A stretch of 64,000 nt of DNA from Acetobacter cerevisiae (GCF_001580535.1 NZ_LHZA01000152.1:1-64000); one strand, 5' to 3'. Numbered from the stretch's first letter, positions 52,204-61,657 are shown. Numbers and translations are program-made. The notes: generated by a model not told the origin, from the sequence alone.

Positions 52204-54207
52204 TTACTGTTTCACAACCGGGAGCAGAATGGAGGTCGCCTCCTTGCCACCATGATGGATACTCTGCGTCGCCACGGTATAATCTACCGGTTTTGCATCA
52301 AAAATGTTCGGCACGAACTTCTGCGGATTCCGGTCATAAAGCGGGAACCAGGACGACTGGATCTGCACCATAATCCGATGCCCTTTTGCAAACACATGGT
52401 TCACAGCAGGAAGCGTGAAGTGATAATGCAGCGTTGCATCCGGCTGGAGTGCTTCCGGTTTGGCAAAGTCCTTGCGGTAACGGCCGCGGAAGACATCCAT
52501 GGAAACAGGCAGCTCATACCCGCCCATTTTGGGATCATCCGGCGTCATGGCAGGCTGTACGTCAATCAGCTTCACCACCCAGTCTGAATCCGTGCCACTT
52601 GTCGCGGCAAACAGGTCCGCTACCGGCACACCGCTCACCCGCACAGGTTCGTCCAGCACCTCCGTTTCATAGGTCACCACATCCGGGCGGGATTCTGCTT
52701 CCCGCTGGTCCTGCACCAGCCAGGGCTTCCACCGGCTGCTCTGCGCAAAGGCAAAGGGACGCGAGATAAACGGAACCGGATGCGCCGGGTCAGACACATA
52801 GCTGTCCGCCCCATCTGCTGCCGGGTGTGTAAAGCTCAGCCCGTGCCCGTCTGCCAGATAAAGCGGGGTCAGACCGCCGGTGCAGTTGCTTTCACACACA
52901 GACGGCCAGGAACGGTAATAATCCCATTTCTGGTCCCCTGTATTGTAGATGATGGCGTCAGGCAGATGCACAGACGCGCTGCCCGGTTTCAGATATTCAT
53001 CAAAGAAGGGCCGGAAGACATCCCGCCGATACTGGTGGGCTGTATCCCCTTCAAATTCCAGCGGGCCAAGTGTGGAGCCGTTATAGTTCACCCCACTATG
53101 CCGCCATGGGCCCATCACCAGCGTATTGGGCGCTTTAACATCCGCATCCTTCAGCGCCTGCCAGGCATGAATGGCCCCCCACATATCTTCCTGATCCCAC
53201 AAGCCCTGTTCCCACAGCATCGGAACTGTCGGCTTGCGCTGAGCCAGAATTTTATCCAGCGCCTGCCCCTGCCAGAACGCATCATACGCCGGGTGTGCGT
53301 GCATACGCTGCCAGAATGGATACTGGTCCAGACCGGCCTGTGTCGCAAAACTCCCGGCAGATCCGGCTTTCAGAAAATTGGTGTAGTCATCAGCATCTCT
53401 GCGGGGAATATCATTCCCTCCGCCGCGCGCTGTCATCTGGCTGACAAAATAGTCAAACGCCCCCTGACGAAACGCGCCATAATGGAACCAGTCATCTCCC
53501 ATCCAGCCATCCACCATCGGGCTTTCCGGTGCGGCGACTTTCAGGGCAGGGTGCGGATCCAGCAACGCCATGACAACAGTAAAGCCCTCATAGGACGAAC
53601 CTGTCATACCCACACGGCCATTGGACTCCGGCACATTATGCACCAGCCAGTCCACCGTATCCCACGCGTCGGTGGTTTCATCCGTTTTGGTGGGGTTCAG
53701 CGGGCCGTGCGGGGGTCGCGTCATCACATAATCGCCCTGAGAGCCATATTTCCCGCGAATATCCTGAAACACGCGGATATAGCCGCCCTCTACAAACACA
53801 TCATCCCCCTGCGGCAGAACCTCCCGCATGGTCAGGGCATTGGGCACACGGTTAGCCCGGCCTTTGGCGTTATAGGGGGTACGTGTCAAAAGAATTGGAG
53901 CATTACGGGCGTTTTTCGGAATAACAATAACCGTATAAAGCTTCACGCCGTCCCGCATGGGGACCATAACCTCGCGCTTGATGTAATCACGCTGCTGGTC
54001 TGTTGGCATATGCACACTGGCCGGAATATCGCTACCGGTTTGCACGCTTAGCGGATCATGCGCCTGAGCAGCATCCGCTGCCGGAGCTGCGGCCTGCGCG
54101 ACCGGAAGGGTTGCCGCCAGCAACACCCCGGACAGAGCAACGCTCGCCCACAGGCTCTTTTTTTGCAAAACGGATTTCTGTTTTGAAAGGGTAATCTGTC
54201 CCACCAT
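52204..54207 (-). CDS. aehA: alpha-amino acid ester hydrolase (CocE/NonD family)
   Basis: 667 residues, alpha/beta-hydrolase that hydrolyses alpha-amino acid esters and transfers the acyl group to amines, including beta-lactam nuclei. About 40 residues of signal peptide (LWASVALSGVLLAATLPVAQA). Ser205 lies in GMTGSSYEG, Asp338 in EQGLWDQED and His370 in MGPWRHSG. These numbers and the length equal those I recall for the characterised A. turbidans enzyme (Ser205-Asp338-His370, 667 aa). A CocE-type jelly-roll domain fills the C-terminal third. Periplasmic, first gene of a two-gene operon with the creatininase homologue. Confidence 0.93.
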   Translation of the reverse strand: MVGQITLSKQKSVLQKKSLWASVALSGVLLAATLPVAQAAAPAADAAQAHDPLSVQTGSDIPASVHMPTDQQRDYIKREVMVPMRDGVKLYTVIVIPKNARNAPILLTRTPYNAKGRANRVPNALTMREVLPQGDDVFVEGGYIRVFQDIRGKYGSQGDYVMTRPPHGPLNPTKTDETTDAWDTVDWLVHNVPESNGRVGMTGSSYEGFTVVMALLDPHPALKVAAPESPMVDGWMGDDWFHYGAFRQGAFDYFVSQMTARGGGNDIPRRDADDYTNFLKAGSAGSFATQAGLDQYPFWQRMHAHPAYDAFWQGQALDKILAQRKPTVPMLWEQGLWDQEDMWGAIHAWQALKDADVKAPNTLVMGPWRHSGVNYNGSTLGPLEFEGDTAHQYRRDVFRPFFDEYLKPGSASVHLPDAIIYNTGDQKWDYYRSWPSVCESNCTGGLTPLYLADGHGLSFTHPAADGADSYVSDPAHPVPFISRPFAFAQSSRWKPWLVQDQREAESRPDVVTYETEVLDEPVRVSGVPVADLFAATSGTDSDWVVKLIDVQPAMTPDDPKMGGYELPVSMDVFRGRYRKDFAKPEALQPDATLHYHFTLPAVNHVFAKGHRIMVQIQSSWFPLYDRNPQKFVPNIFDAKPVDYTVATQSIHHGGKEATSILLPVVKQ

Positions 54208-54426
54208 GATCCTGCACTTCTGTCTGGTTTTTGCTTTTTAAGCTGGTGCTCAGACGATGCGTTGGATCAGGCGGTTCGTCCACCCTGTTTTTCGTAGAAA
54301 ACGATTCTCAGGCGATACAGTCCGGGCGGCACGAACCGTGTGAAAATCACCGGGGGAAAGACAGCGCTTTCCCGGCGCCTCTGGCTTCGCTCCCTACCAC
54401 CGAAGCCCTCTTGAAACGCGATGCAC

Positions 54427-55614
54427 TCAGGCCGGGCAGGCTACCGGCGCAACCTGTGCAAAAGCCCAGTCCAGCCAGGGCAGAAGCGCGCTGACGTCGG
54501 AGGCTTCCACCGTCGCGCCACCCCAGATCCGCAGACCCGGCGGGGCATCACGATAGCTGGCAATGTCAAACGCCACGCCTTCCTTATCCAGCAGAGCGAC
54601 CATCTGTTTGACAGTCTTCATCTGCTCGGAGCGCTCCAGTGCCAAAAACCACGGGGCCACAATGCGCAGGCAGATCGCGGTGGAGGAACGCTCTGCCTCG
54701 TTACGAGCCAGAAATTCCACCCAGTCCGTTTTGGCTTCCCAAGCCGTCACTGCTGCCAGATTGGCCTGACTGCGCGCCTTCAACCCGCCAAGACCACCAA
54801 CGGACTCAGCCCATTTCAGGCTATCCAGCGCATCTTCCACACACAGCATGGAGGGCGTGTTGATGGTGTCACCCCGGAAGATGCCTTCAATCAGCTTGCC
54901 TTTGCCCATCAGACGGAAAATCTTGGGCAGGGGCCGCGGCGCTTCAAAACTTTCCAGCCGCTCCACAGCACGAGGGGAAAGCGCGAGCATGCCGTGCGCA
55001 GCCTCACCTCCCAGCGCTTTCTGCCAGGACCATGTGACCACATCCAGTCGGTCCCACGGCAAGTCCATCGCAAAGGCGGCGGACGTCGCATCGCAAATGA
55101 CCAGCCCCTCATGCTTCGCCGGAATGGCGTTAGCAGACGGCAGGCGCACACCGGACGTGGTGCCGTTCCACGCCAGAACCACATCATGCGTCCAGTCCAC
55201 CTGAGCAAGATCAGGCAGTTGACCGTAATCGGCTTTCAGAACGCGTGCATGGTCCAGCTTGAGCTGAGAGACAATGTCCTGCGCCCAGAGCGAGGAGAAA
55301 CTTTCAAACGCCAGCACATCCACAGGCCGGGCCCCCAGCAGGGACCACAGAGCCATTTCCACAGCGCCGGTATCAGACGCCGGGACAATCCCTACACGCC
55401 AGCCTTCAGGAATACCCAGAATGGCTGCGGAGCGGTCAATCACCTCCGCCAGTCGGGCCCGACCTTCCGCAGAGCGGTGGGAACGGCCCGTCAGCGCATT
55501 GCTCAGCGCAGAAACATCCCACCCCGGGCGCTTGGCGCAGGGGCCGGAGGAAAAACACGGATTGGCAGGACGGCAAGCCGGACGGGAGGAATTTTCGGAA
55601 TGTGTGGAGGTCAT
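54427..55614 (-). CDS. serC: phosphoserine aminotransferase, alphaproteobacterial type
   Basis: 395 residues from ATG 55614. PLP aminotransferase making phosphoserine in serine synthesis. [17 protein letters not shown] start, the [14 protein letters not shown] helix, [27 protein letters not shown] (PLP Asp) and the PLP Lys in [15 protein letters not shown] identify the SerC subgroup common in alphaproteobacteria. In-frame upstream sequence runs through the tRNA-Leu gene and is rejected. serA is not adjacent. The 220-nt gap to aehA (54208-54426) holds a hairpin CCGGGGGAAAG/CTTTCCCGG at 54350-54375 without a T run. Confidence 0.93.
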   Translation of the reverse strand: MTSTHSENSSRPACRPANPCFSSGPCAKRPGWDVSALSNALTGRSHRSAEGRARLAEVIDRSAAILGIPEGWRVGIVPASDTGAVEMALWSLLGARPVDVLAFESFSSLWAQDIVSQLKLDHARVLKADYGQLPDLAQVDWTHDVVLAWNGTTSGVRLPSANAIPAKHEGLVICDATSAAFAMDLPWDRLDVVTWSWQKALGGEAAHGMLALSPRAVERLESFEAPRPLPKIFRLMGKGKLIEGIFRGDTINTPSMLCVEDALDSLKWAESVGGLGGLKARSQANLAAVTAWEAKTDWVEFLARNEAERSSTAICLRIVAPWFLALERSEQMKTVKQMVALLDKEGVAFDIASYRDAPPGLRIWGGATVEASDVSALLPWLDWAFAQVAPVACPA

Positions 55615-55649
55615 CACCCTGTCCGGTTTCAAGGAAGTGAGACAAATTG

Positions 55650-55734
55650 TGGTGCGAGAGAGGGGACTCGAACCCCTATGCCTTGCGGCGGTCGATTTTG
55701 AGCCGACTACGTCTACCGATTCCGTCACTCTCGC
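55650..55734 (-). tRNA. tRNA-Leu (anticodon CAA)
   Basis: 85 nt including an encoded CCA end. Acceptor GCGAGAG pairs with CTCTCGC. The anticodon stem GTCGG/TCGAC closes the loop CTCAAAA, giving anticodon CAA (reads UUG). A long class II variable arm (CGCCGCAAGGCAT) is followed by a T arm AGGGG TTCGAGT CCCCT. It lies 35 nt upstream of serC on the same strand, so it may be cut from a shared transcript. Confidence 0.97.
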
Positions 55735-55785
55735 GGCAGGGCCCTCACTACCAGCAAAAAGGCTGGCAGAAAAGGCCACTCAGGA

Positions 55786-56133
55786 TTAGCGGCAGACGCG
55801 GGCAGACCCATCTGCAGCAATATAGGTGCCCGTCTGGGTATTAAAGCAGGCATTCTGCACACAACTGTTCCCGCTGGTGAGCGGCTGCGGATAGTTCTGC
55901 GTCGCCATGGCCTGACTTTCCCGCGCGGCTGTGCCGCACAGCGGCGTGTTGGCCGGGGCGGAGGGATCGTTCGTCAGATGGCTTTCATCCACAGGGTTCC
56001 CCTGCTGGATGGCCATGTTTGGCGGGAAGGTCTGTAACGGCACCTTCTGCTGTGCGGCGGGCTGGGCAGCACAGCCCGCAAGAAGCCCCAGAGCAAGGCA
56101 ATAACCCAGCGGGCGAAGAAAACGCGTAGACAT
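55786..56133 (-). CDS. small Cys-containing lipoprotein
   Basis: 115 residues. Signal peptide GYCLALGLLAGC with lipobox LAGC (Cys21). The mature part is polar with four Cys (PLCGTA, NSCVQNACFN, ARVCR) and a C-terminal GTYIAADGSARVCR that looks like a small beta hairpin. Probably envelope-anchored; family not recognised. It lies 52 nt upstream of tRNA-Leu on the same strand. Confidence 0.75.
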   Translation of the reverse strand: MSTRFLRPLGYCLALGLLAGCAAQPAAQQKVPLQTFPPNMAIQQGNPVDESHLTNDPSAPANTPLCGTAARESQAMATQNYPQPLTSGNSCVQNACFNTQTGTYIAADGSARVCR

Positions 56134-56253
56134 GCGGACAGTCCCCTAAAAGCAGGTTGGGCCTCACAGCCCCCGTTTCTCTGTGTGCATTCTGCACTGC
56201 CTGACACCATAGACAGGATCAGAATTCAACCTCAACCGGGCTTCTATAGCCCC

Positions 56254-57714
56254 TTACAGTTCCAAAGTCGTCTGCTCAGCTTTTGCTGGCTTTTTACGGG
56301 CAATCACGGCGTCACGCTGGCCATCACCAAAGGTCAGCACAACATCTTCCCCCACCTTCAGCTTGCGCGCAGAGGTTACAGGCTGGCCACCGACCGTCAC
56401 CAATGCATAGCCCCGCGCCAGCACCGCCTGTGGAGACACTGCTTCCAGTTGCCCACCAACACCCACCAGTGCTGCGCGCCGTTCCCGCACCAGCGCCGCC
56501 AGCGGAGCCGGAGAAATCCGCAACCGCCCCAGCCGGGCTTCCCGCGTTTGCAAACCATGCCGCAGACCTGTCTGCAACGCACTCCCCAGTAAGGCCATAC
56601 GGGTACGGCGGCCCGAGAGCAGCGTTTCCACTGCGGGCATATGCCGCTCCACCGCCACCAGTGCCACGCGTCGCCCCTGCACAAAGCCGGGCAGGGCGAC
56701 GTCCAGCCTGCGGCCCCGGTCATCCAGCATCATCCGCGCCGTGCCCAGCAGGCCGGGCAGATCGGGCAGGGCCGCCGCAGCCCGGTCCAGCCGCAGCCGG
56801 GCCGTCTGCAATAGGCGGGACAGCGCCCCAAGCGCGCGTGCCCCCCGATGCTCAAGCTCCGCCAGCATTTCCGTACGGACCGGCACGGCCAGTTCTGCCG
56901 CGGCAGTCGGTGTCGGCGCACGCCGGTCCGAGGCAAAATCAATCAGGGTGGTATCGGTCTCATGCCCCACGGCGGAAATCAGCGGGATGCTGGACGCAGC
57001 AGCGGCACGCACCACGGCTTCATCATTAAACGCCATCAGGTCTTCCAGAGACCCGCCACCACGCGCCACAATCAGCACATCCGGGCGCGGCACGTTGCCG
57101 CTGCCATCCAGCGCAGAAAACCCGTTAATAGCCGCCGTAATCTGCGCGGCAGCGCCTTCCCCCTGCACAGCCACAGGCCACACCAGCACCGGGCGCGGGA
57201 AGCGACGCAGAAGGGTCGTGCAAATATCATGGAGCACCGCGCCCTGCGCCGAGGTCACCACCCCGATCACACGCGGCAGCAGGGGCAGGCGGCGTTTGCG
57301 CTCAGCGTCAAACAGGCCTTCTTCCGCCAGTTTCAGCCGCAGGCGTTCAATGCGGGCCAGCAGGGCACCTTCCCCCGCATACTCCATCCGCTCCACCACA
57401 AGCTGATAGCTTGAGCGTTCGCCGTAAGCGGAGATCTTGCCGGTTGCGATGATTTCCAGCCCGTTTTCCGGCACCAGCCCAAGGCGAGAGACCGAGCCGC
57501 GCCACACGACGCCGGAAATTTTGCCGCGCTCATCTTTGAGGGAAAAATAGAGGTGGCCGGAGGGGTAGCGCTTGAATTCGGTAATCTCACCGCGCACCCG
57601 CACACGGCCAAACGTGCCCTCAAGCGTGCGCCTGATAGCCCCGGAAATTTCGGAGACACTATATTCCGGCACATTCCCACCGGGAGGTGCCCCTGCTGCA
57701 AGCCCTTCGATCAT
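56254..57714 (-). CDS. xseA: exodeoxyribonuclease VII large subunit
   Basis: 486 residues. N-terminal OB fold (EISGAIRRTLEGTFGRVRVRGEITEFKRYPSGHLYFSLKDE), catalytic core with VIGVVTSAQGAVLHDI, ARGGGSLEDLMAFNDE and SAVGHETDTTLIDFASDRRAPTPTAAAEL, then a coiled region and a C-terminal ARGYALVTVGGQPVTSA with a Lys-rich end. Degrades single-stranded DNA with XseB (not in the window). Divergent from purD with 66 nt between starts. Confidence 0.96.
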   Translation of the reverse strand: MIEGLAAGAPPGGNVPEYSVSEISGAIRRTLEGTFGRVRVRGEITEFKRYPSGHLYFSLKDERGKISGVVWRGSVSRLGLVPENGLEIIATGKISAYGERSSYQLVVERMEYAGEGALLARIERLRLKLAEEGLFDAERKRRLPLLPRVIGVVTSAQGAVLHDICTTLLRRFPRPVLVWPVAVQGEGAAAQITAAINGFSALDGSGNVPRPDVLIVARGGGSLEDLMAFNDEAVVRAAAASSIPLISAVGHETDTTLIDFASDRRAPTPTAAAELAVPVRTEMLAELEHRGARALGALSRLLQTARLRLDRAAAALPDLPGLLGTARMMLDDRGRRLDVALPGFVQGRRVALVAVERHMPAVETLLSGRRTRMALLGSALQTGLRHGLQTREARLGRLRISPAPLAALVRERRAALVGVGGQLEAVSPQAVLARGYALVTVGGQPVTSARKLKVGEDVVLTFGDGQRDAVIARKKPAKAEQTTLEL

Positions 57715-57780
57715 TTGCCCAACCTATGCTACAGACGCTCGCCCTGAAAGAGCAGAGCTGACAGAGTGAGAGAGAAAAAT

Positions 57781-59049
57781 ATGCGGGTACTTCTGGTTGG
57801 ATCCGGCGGCCGTGAACATGCACTGGCCGCAACACTTGCACGTTCCCCCAAACTGACGGCTTTGTTCATTGCCCCCGGCAACCCCGGCACGGCAGAGCTG
57901 GGCACCAACGTGGCCATTGGTGCAAGCGATGTGCCGGCCCTGATTACCTTTGCCAAAGAACAGCAGGTTGACCTGATTGTTCCCGGCCCGGAAGCCCCAC
58001 TGGTGGCTGGTCTGGCCGATGCCTGCGCCGCTGCCGGTCTGGCCTGTGCCGGCCCCACGCAGGCCGCTGCCCGTCTGGAAGGCAGCAAGAGCTTCAGCAA
58101 GGAAGTCTGCTACGCCGCAGGCGTACCCACCGCCCGTGGCGAACGCTTTACCAGTGCAGACGCCGCCATCACTTACATTGCAGAACGCGGCGCCCCGATT
58201 GTGGTGAAGGCCGACGGTCTGGCGGCAGGCAAAGGCGTGGTGGTCGCGCAGACAGTGGCCGAAGCGCAGGATGCCGTGCGGGAGATGATGACGCAGGGCA
58301 GCATGGGTGAGGCTGGCCGCAGCGTGGTGATTGAAGATTGCCTTGTGGGTGAAGAAGTTTCTCTCTTTGCCTTCTGCTCGGGTGAGACCGCCATGCTGAT
58401 TGGCGCCGCACAGGACCACAAACGCATTGGCGATAATGACACCGGCCCCAACACCGGCGGCATGGGCGCTGTCTCCCCGCCGCGTGGGTTTGATCGCGCC
58501 GCGCAGGAAGCGGCACTCGATCTGGTTGTGCGCCCCATGCTGAAAGAAATGGTCCGGCGGGGCACCCCATTCCGAGGCGTGATTTTTGCAGGCCTGATGC
58601 TGACAGAAACCGGCCCGCAACTGATTGAATACAATGTTCGCTTTGGGGACCCGGAAGCACAGGCTCTGCTGCTCCGCCTGACCTCCGACCTGCTGCCTGC
58701 ACTGGCCGCCCTTGCGGAAGATAGACTGGACACAACCCCTGTCACGTTCTCGGATCAGGCCGCCATCAGCGTTGTTATGGCCGCACGGGGCTATCCGGCA
58801 AAACCTGAAACGGGTGCGGTTATTTCCGGCATTGCCGATGCCGAAGCGCTGGAAGGCGTGCGCGTCTTTCAGGCTGGCACCAAAGAAAATGCGTCCCGCG
58901 AACTGGTTGTGGCCGGCGGTCGCGTCCTGTCCGTCTGTGCGCTTGGAGACACCGTGCAGGAAGCACGGGACCGGGCCTATGCCGGTGTGAAAGCGATTTC
59001 GTGGGAGGGTGCTGCCTGGCGCACGGATATTGGGGCGCGGGCTCTTTAA
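57781..59049 (+). CDS. purD: phosphoribosylamine-glycine ligase
   Basis: 422 residues from ATG 57781 (MRVLLVGSGGREHALA). ATP-grasp enzyme of purine synthesis: KADGLAAGKGVVVAQ, DHKRIGDNDTGPNTGGMGAVSPP and EYNVRFGDPEAQ motifs are all present. Ends before a strong terminator. A 15-nt upstream extension (57766) is in frame but less likely. Divergent xseA neighbour as in many alphaproteobacteria. Confidence 0.97.
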   Translation: MRVLLVGSGGREHALAATLARSPKLTALFIAPGNPGTAELGTNVAIGASDVPALITFAKEQQVDLIVPGPEAPLVAGLADACAAAGLACAGPTQAAARLEGSKSFSKEVCYAAGVPTARGERFTSADAAITYIAERGAPIVVKADGLAAGKGVVVAQTVAEAQDAVREMMTQGSMGEAGRSVVIEDCLVGEEVSLFAFCSGETAMLIGAAQDHKRIGDNDTGPNTGGMGAVSPPRGFDRAAQEAALDLVVRPMLKEMVRRGTPFRGVIFAGLMLTETGPQLIEYNVRFGDPEAQALLLRLTSDLLPALAALAEDRLDTTPVTFSDQAAISVVMAARGYPAKPETGAVISGIADAEALEGVRVFQAGTKENASRELVVAGGRVLSVCALGDTVQEARDRAYAGVKAISWEGAAWRTDIGARAL

Positions 59050-59139
59050 GACGCTCGGTTCTCCAACCCCTGAACGCACCGGCATCAGTCTTTGTCATCT
59101 GAATTGATAACGGATTTTCAGAACAGTTTTTATGGCGCT

Positions 59140-59178
59140 ATGTGATGCTGGATTTTTACTCAGCATCACATGCTTTTT
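59140..59178 (+). terminator. purD terminator
   Basis: ATGTGATGCTG (59140-59150) and CAGCATCACAT (59161-59171), perfect 11-bp stem with 10-nt loop, then GCTTTTT. The rest of the 195-nt gap 59050-59244 shows nothing else except a 12-nt palindrome AGCCTATAGGCT. Confidence 0.88.
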
Positions 59179-59244
59179 CTCAGCCTATAGGCTCCGAGAG
59201 CTGATCTATTTCACGCGAAAGAAGATCCCAGACGAGCCCGCGGC

Positions 59245-59718
59245 TTACGCGCCCCAGCTGTGCATCAGCACCAAAGCATCCGAGCCATCCGGGTAATAAG
59301 CCCGCCGTTTTCCAGCCTGCACAAACCCTGCACCAGCATAAAGCGCCTGTGCCGCTGCATTATGGACGGAGACCTCAAGGAACATGTGGTCTGCGCCCCG
59401 GTCCTGCGCTTCCATCACACCCCATGTCAAAAGCTGTCTGGCGATGCCCTGCTGGCGGAAGGCCTTCGCGACACAGAGTGTCAAAACCTCAGCCTCATCT
59501 GCCACACACCGGATCATCAAAAACCCTGCGGGCTGGTCGCCCTGCATGGCAAGAGCTGTCACTACGCCGGGCATGGGCAAAAGCTGTTTTAAAGCCGCCT
59601 CATCCCACAAATCGTCTACAGAAAAGCTTTGAGCATGGAGGGCAGCCAGCACCGCGCCATGCGCCTGACTGGCCTCAATAATGTCCACGGCCACGGCCTG
59701 AGAGAGTGTCTGGCTCAA
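59245..59718 (-). CDS. rimI: ribosomal protein S18 alanine N-acetyltransferase-like GNAT
   Basis: 157 residues from a TTG at 59718 that overlaps the tsaB stop by 4 nt (TTGA); GTGs at codons 9 or 11 are alternatives. GNAT signatures: EVLTLCVAKAFRQQGIARQLL (acetyl-CoA loop) and MFLEVSVHNAAAQALYAGAGFVQAGKRRAYY, the RimI-type EVxxxNxxAxxLYxxxGF. The tsaB-rimI pairing is widespread and links it to RimI. Confidence 0.85.
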   Translation of the reverse strand: MSQTLSQAVAVDIIEASQAHGAVLAALHAQSFSVDDLWDEAALKQLLPMPGVVTALAMQGDQPAGFLMIRCVADEAEVLTLCVAKAFRQQGIARQLLTWGVMEAQDRGADHMFLEVSVHNAAAQALYAGAGFVQAGKRRAYYPDGSDALVLMHSWGA

Positions 59719-60410
59719 ACGGGTGCAGACCGTAAACCAGCAGCCGGGAGCTTGGCTTCTGGCGGATCGACATACAAAGGCAAAGCATCCCGCGGCGCGA
59801 GCTGGCCTGTTAACCGGGCAAGAGCAGCTTCCGCAATCTGGCTGGCCGTGGGTTGTGTCAGGTCAGAGAAGACGGGCTCTGCCACCGGGAGCGACGCCGC
59901 AGCATCCCCCGCCACCAGCCAGCGACCGGGCAGGGCAGACCAGCTTGCCAGAGCCACAGCCTGCACCCCGTCGGCCCGTTCCACAAACACGCGCCCACGC
60001 CGCGCTGCCGTGACAAGCAGCCAGCCGTCCAGATCCCCATAGCGAGCACACTCGGCATCAAGCTGCGGACGCAGCGCTTCGCCTCGCGTCACCCCAACCA
60101 GCGGGCACCCAGCCCCAAGCGCATAGCCTGCCGCCATAGCGCAGGAAGCCCGCAGACCGGTAAAGGAACCGGGACCAGTGACCACGGCCACCAGATCAGG
60201 CTGCACAGGCTGGCCAGCCCCCCAGCCTACCTGTTGCAAAGCCTCAGCAGCCAGAAGACCAATGCCTTCCGCCGCCTGTTTCCCCGCAGCAGAGACGTGG
60301 GAGAGAACCGTATAGCCGCCCTCGGGAGAAGGCGTGACACAGGCCGCAGTACCACAGGCGGCCTCTCCGGCCGGGCTGCCATCCAGCACTAAAAGACGTT
60401 CAGGTTTCAT
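59715..60410 (-). CDS. tsaB: tRNA threonylcarbamoyladenosine synthesis protein TsaB
   Basis: 231 residues from ATG 60410, sharing one base with the nitroreductase stop (TGATG). ASKHA fold without its own catalysis; bridges TsaD and TsaE for t6A37 modification. Start LLVLDGSPAGEAACG, DLVAVVTGPGSFTGLRAS (family signature), and the RRGRVFVER strand. The Asp in LVLDGS replaces the usual D-T-S. Overlaps rimI downstream. Confidence 0.9.
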   Translation of the reverse strand: MKPERLLVLDGSPAGEAACGTAACVTPSPEGGYTVLSHVSAAGKQAAEGIGLLAAEALQQVGWGAGQPVQPDLVAVVTGPGSFTGLRASCAMAAGYALGAGCPLVGVTRGEALRPQLDAECARYGDLDGWLLVTAARRGRVFVERADGVQAVALASWSALPGRWLVAGDAAASLPVAEPVFSDLTQPTASQIAEAALARLTGQLAPRDALPLYVDPPEAKLPAAGLRSAPV

Positions 60411-60991
60411 CACAGGAAGCGGCATGCTTCATCAAAGCCTAAGCGCGGCGCACGAGGCGGCAGTTGCTCAATGTCCCCATACCCGAGACAGAGCAGGAAG
60501 TTCGCCCGCCAGCCATCTTCGGCCAGAAAGGTATCTTCCACCATGTTCTGATCAAAGCCGGAAATCGGCAACGCATCCAGCCCCAGCGCCCGGGCCGCCA
60601 TAATCATATAGGCGCCTTCCAGCGTGCCATTACGGAAAGCGGTTTCTTCCGCCAGCCCGACATCCGCAGCAAACCAGGAGCGCAGCTCCTCATTGGGGGC
60701 CAGACGTGGCAGTTCATCAAAAAACAGGGGATCATACGCCACAATGGCGATAACGGGGGCCCCCATCACGCGGTTCACATTACCTGCGGAAAGGGCGGGG
60801 CGCAGGCGCTCCCGGCCTTCGGACGCGGTAATAAACACAAACCGCGCCGGGCTACAGTTGCCGGAGGTTGGCCCGAGGCTCACCAGACTATACAGGCGGC
60901 GCAACAGGGCAGGCTCCACCGGGCGGGCCATCCAGCGCCGCGGCGTGCGCGCCTTTTGGAAAAGAAGATCCAGCCCGCTATCATCCAGCAT
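60410..60991 (-). CDS. nitroreductase-family FMN protein (RutE/HadB-like)
   Basis: 193 residues. The product starts LDLLFQKARTPRRWMARPVE, followed by SLGPTSGNCSPARFVFI (FMN phosphate site), SWFAADVGLAEETAFRNGTLEGAYMIMAARALGLDALPISGFD and LCLGYGD. This is the malonic-semialdehyde-reductase / RutE subgroup pattern, in which NAD(P)H-dependent reduction of 3-oxopropanoate or nitro/quinone compounds is known. No pyrimidine-catabolism genes are nearby. Coupled to tsaB. Confidence 0.85.
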   Translation of the reverse strand: MLDDSGLDLLFQKARTPRRWMARPVEPALLRRLYSLVSLGPTSGNCSPARFVFITASEGRERLRPALSAGNVNRVMGAPVIAIVAYDPLFFDELPRLAPNEELRSWFAADVGLAEETAFRNGTLEGAYMIMAARALGLDALPISGFDQNMVEDTFLAEDGWRANFLLCLGYGDIEQLPPRAPRLGFDEACRFL

Positions 60992-61093
60992 TTCTGTCCT
61001 GCCTCCGCTGCCCCGCTGTTGCGGGGGCTTACCTAGTGTCTGCTCCCCCTTTTAGGTCACAGACCCGGAGACGGGAAGATGCTGAGAGCTGCC

Positions 61094-61657
61094 TTAGTCT
61101 TCAACCTGCTCCACGGACACAACTTCCGGCACATAATGCCGCAGCATGTTTTCCACACCGTGCTTCAGAGTAGCGCGGGAAGAGGGGCAGCCAGAGCAGG
61201 CACCCTGCATGGTCAGACGGACAATGCCGTCCTTGTAGCCACGGAACACAATGTCCCCACCATCACCCGCCACAGCCGGGCGCACGCGCGTGTCCAGCAG
61301 TTCCTTGATCTGGGTGACGATCTCCTGATCTTCCGGCGCGATGGGTTCTTCCATAATGCCAACGCCTTCCGCCACAACCGGCGCACCAGCCACGAAGTGG
61401 TCCATCAGGGCTGTCAGTACCAACGGGCGCAGTTCTGCCCAGTCTTCCTGATCGGACTTGGTGACGGACACAAAGTCATTCCCCAGAAACACGCGGGACA
61501 CGCCGGGCAGCCCAAACAGCGCTTCCGCCAGCGGGGAACGTCCGGAGACGGCATCGGCATCAATAAAATCAATCGTCCCGGCATCGCCCATCACGGCACG
61601 GCCCGGGAGGAATTTCAGCGTGGCGGGGTTAGGGGTGTCTTCAGTTTCAATAAACAT
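61094..61657 (-). CDS. NFU1-type iron-sulfur cluster scaffold
   Basis: 187 residues from ATG 61657; ATG 61711 is an alternative. N-terminal Nfu_N domain (MFIETEDTPNPATLKFLPGRAV, GVSRVFLGNDFVSVTKSD), linker, and C-terminal NifU domain with VAGDGGDIVF and the cluster-binding CxxC in MQGACSGCPSS. Delivers [4Fe-4S] clusters to client enzymes. First gene of the run nfu-nitroreductase-tsaB-rimI; the gap to the next gene is 102 nt, so they may be separate units. Confidence 0.93.
   Translation of the reverse strand: MFIETEDTPNPATLKFLPGRAVMGDAGTIDFIDADAVSGRSPLAEALFGLPGVSRVFLGNDFVSVTKSDQEDWAELRPLVLTALMDHFVAGAPVVAEGVGIMEEPIAPEDQEIVTQIKELLDTRVRPAVAGDGGDIVFRGYKDGIVRLTMQGACSGCPSSRATLKHGVENMLRHYVPEVVSVEQVED

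Noticed and set aside
52780-54051. 423-residue plus-strand open frame
   Set aside because: Antisense to aehA, whose triad is intact.
54350-54375. CCGGGGGAAAG/CTTTCCCGG hairpin in the aehA-serC gap as serC terminator
   Set aside because: One bulge and no T tract on the minus strand; mentioned with serC but not called.
57724-59085. 453-residue minus-strand open frame
   Set aside because: Antisense to purD.
59182-59193. 12-nt perfect palindrome AGCCTATAGGCT
   Set aside because: Isolated, lies downstream of the purD terminator and after the rimI stop, with no promoter context; likely chance.
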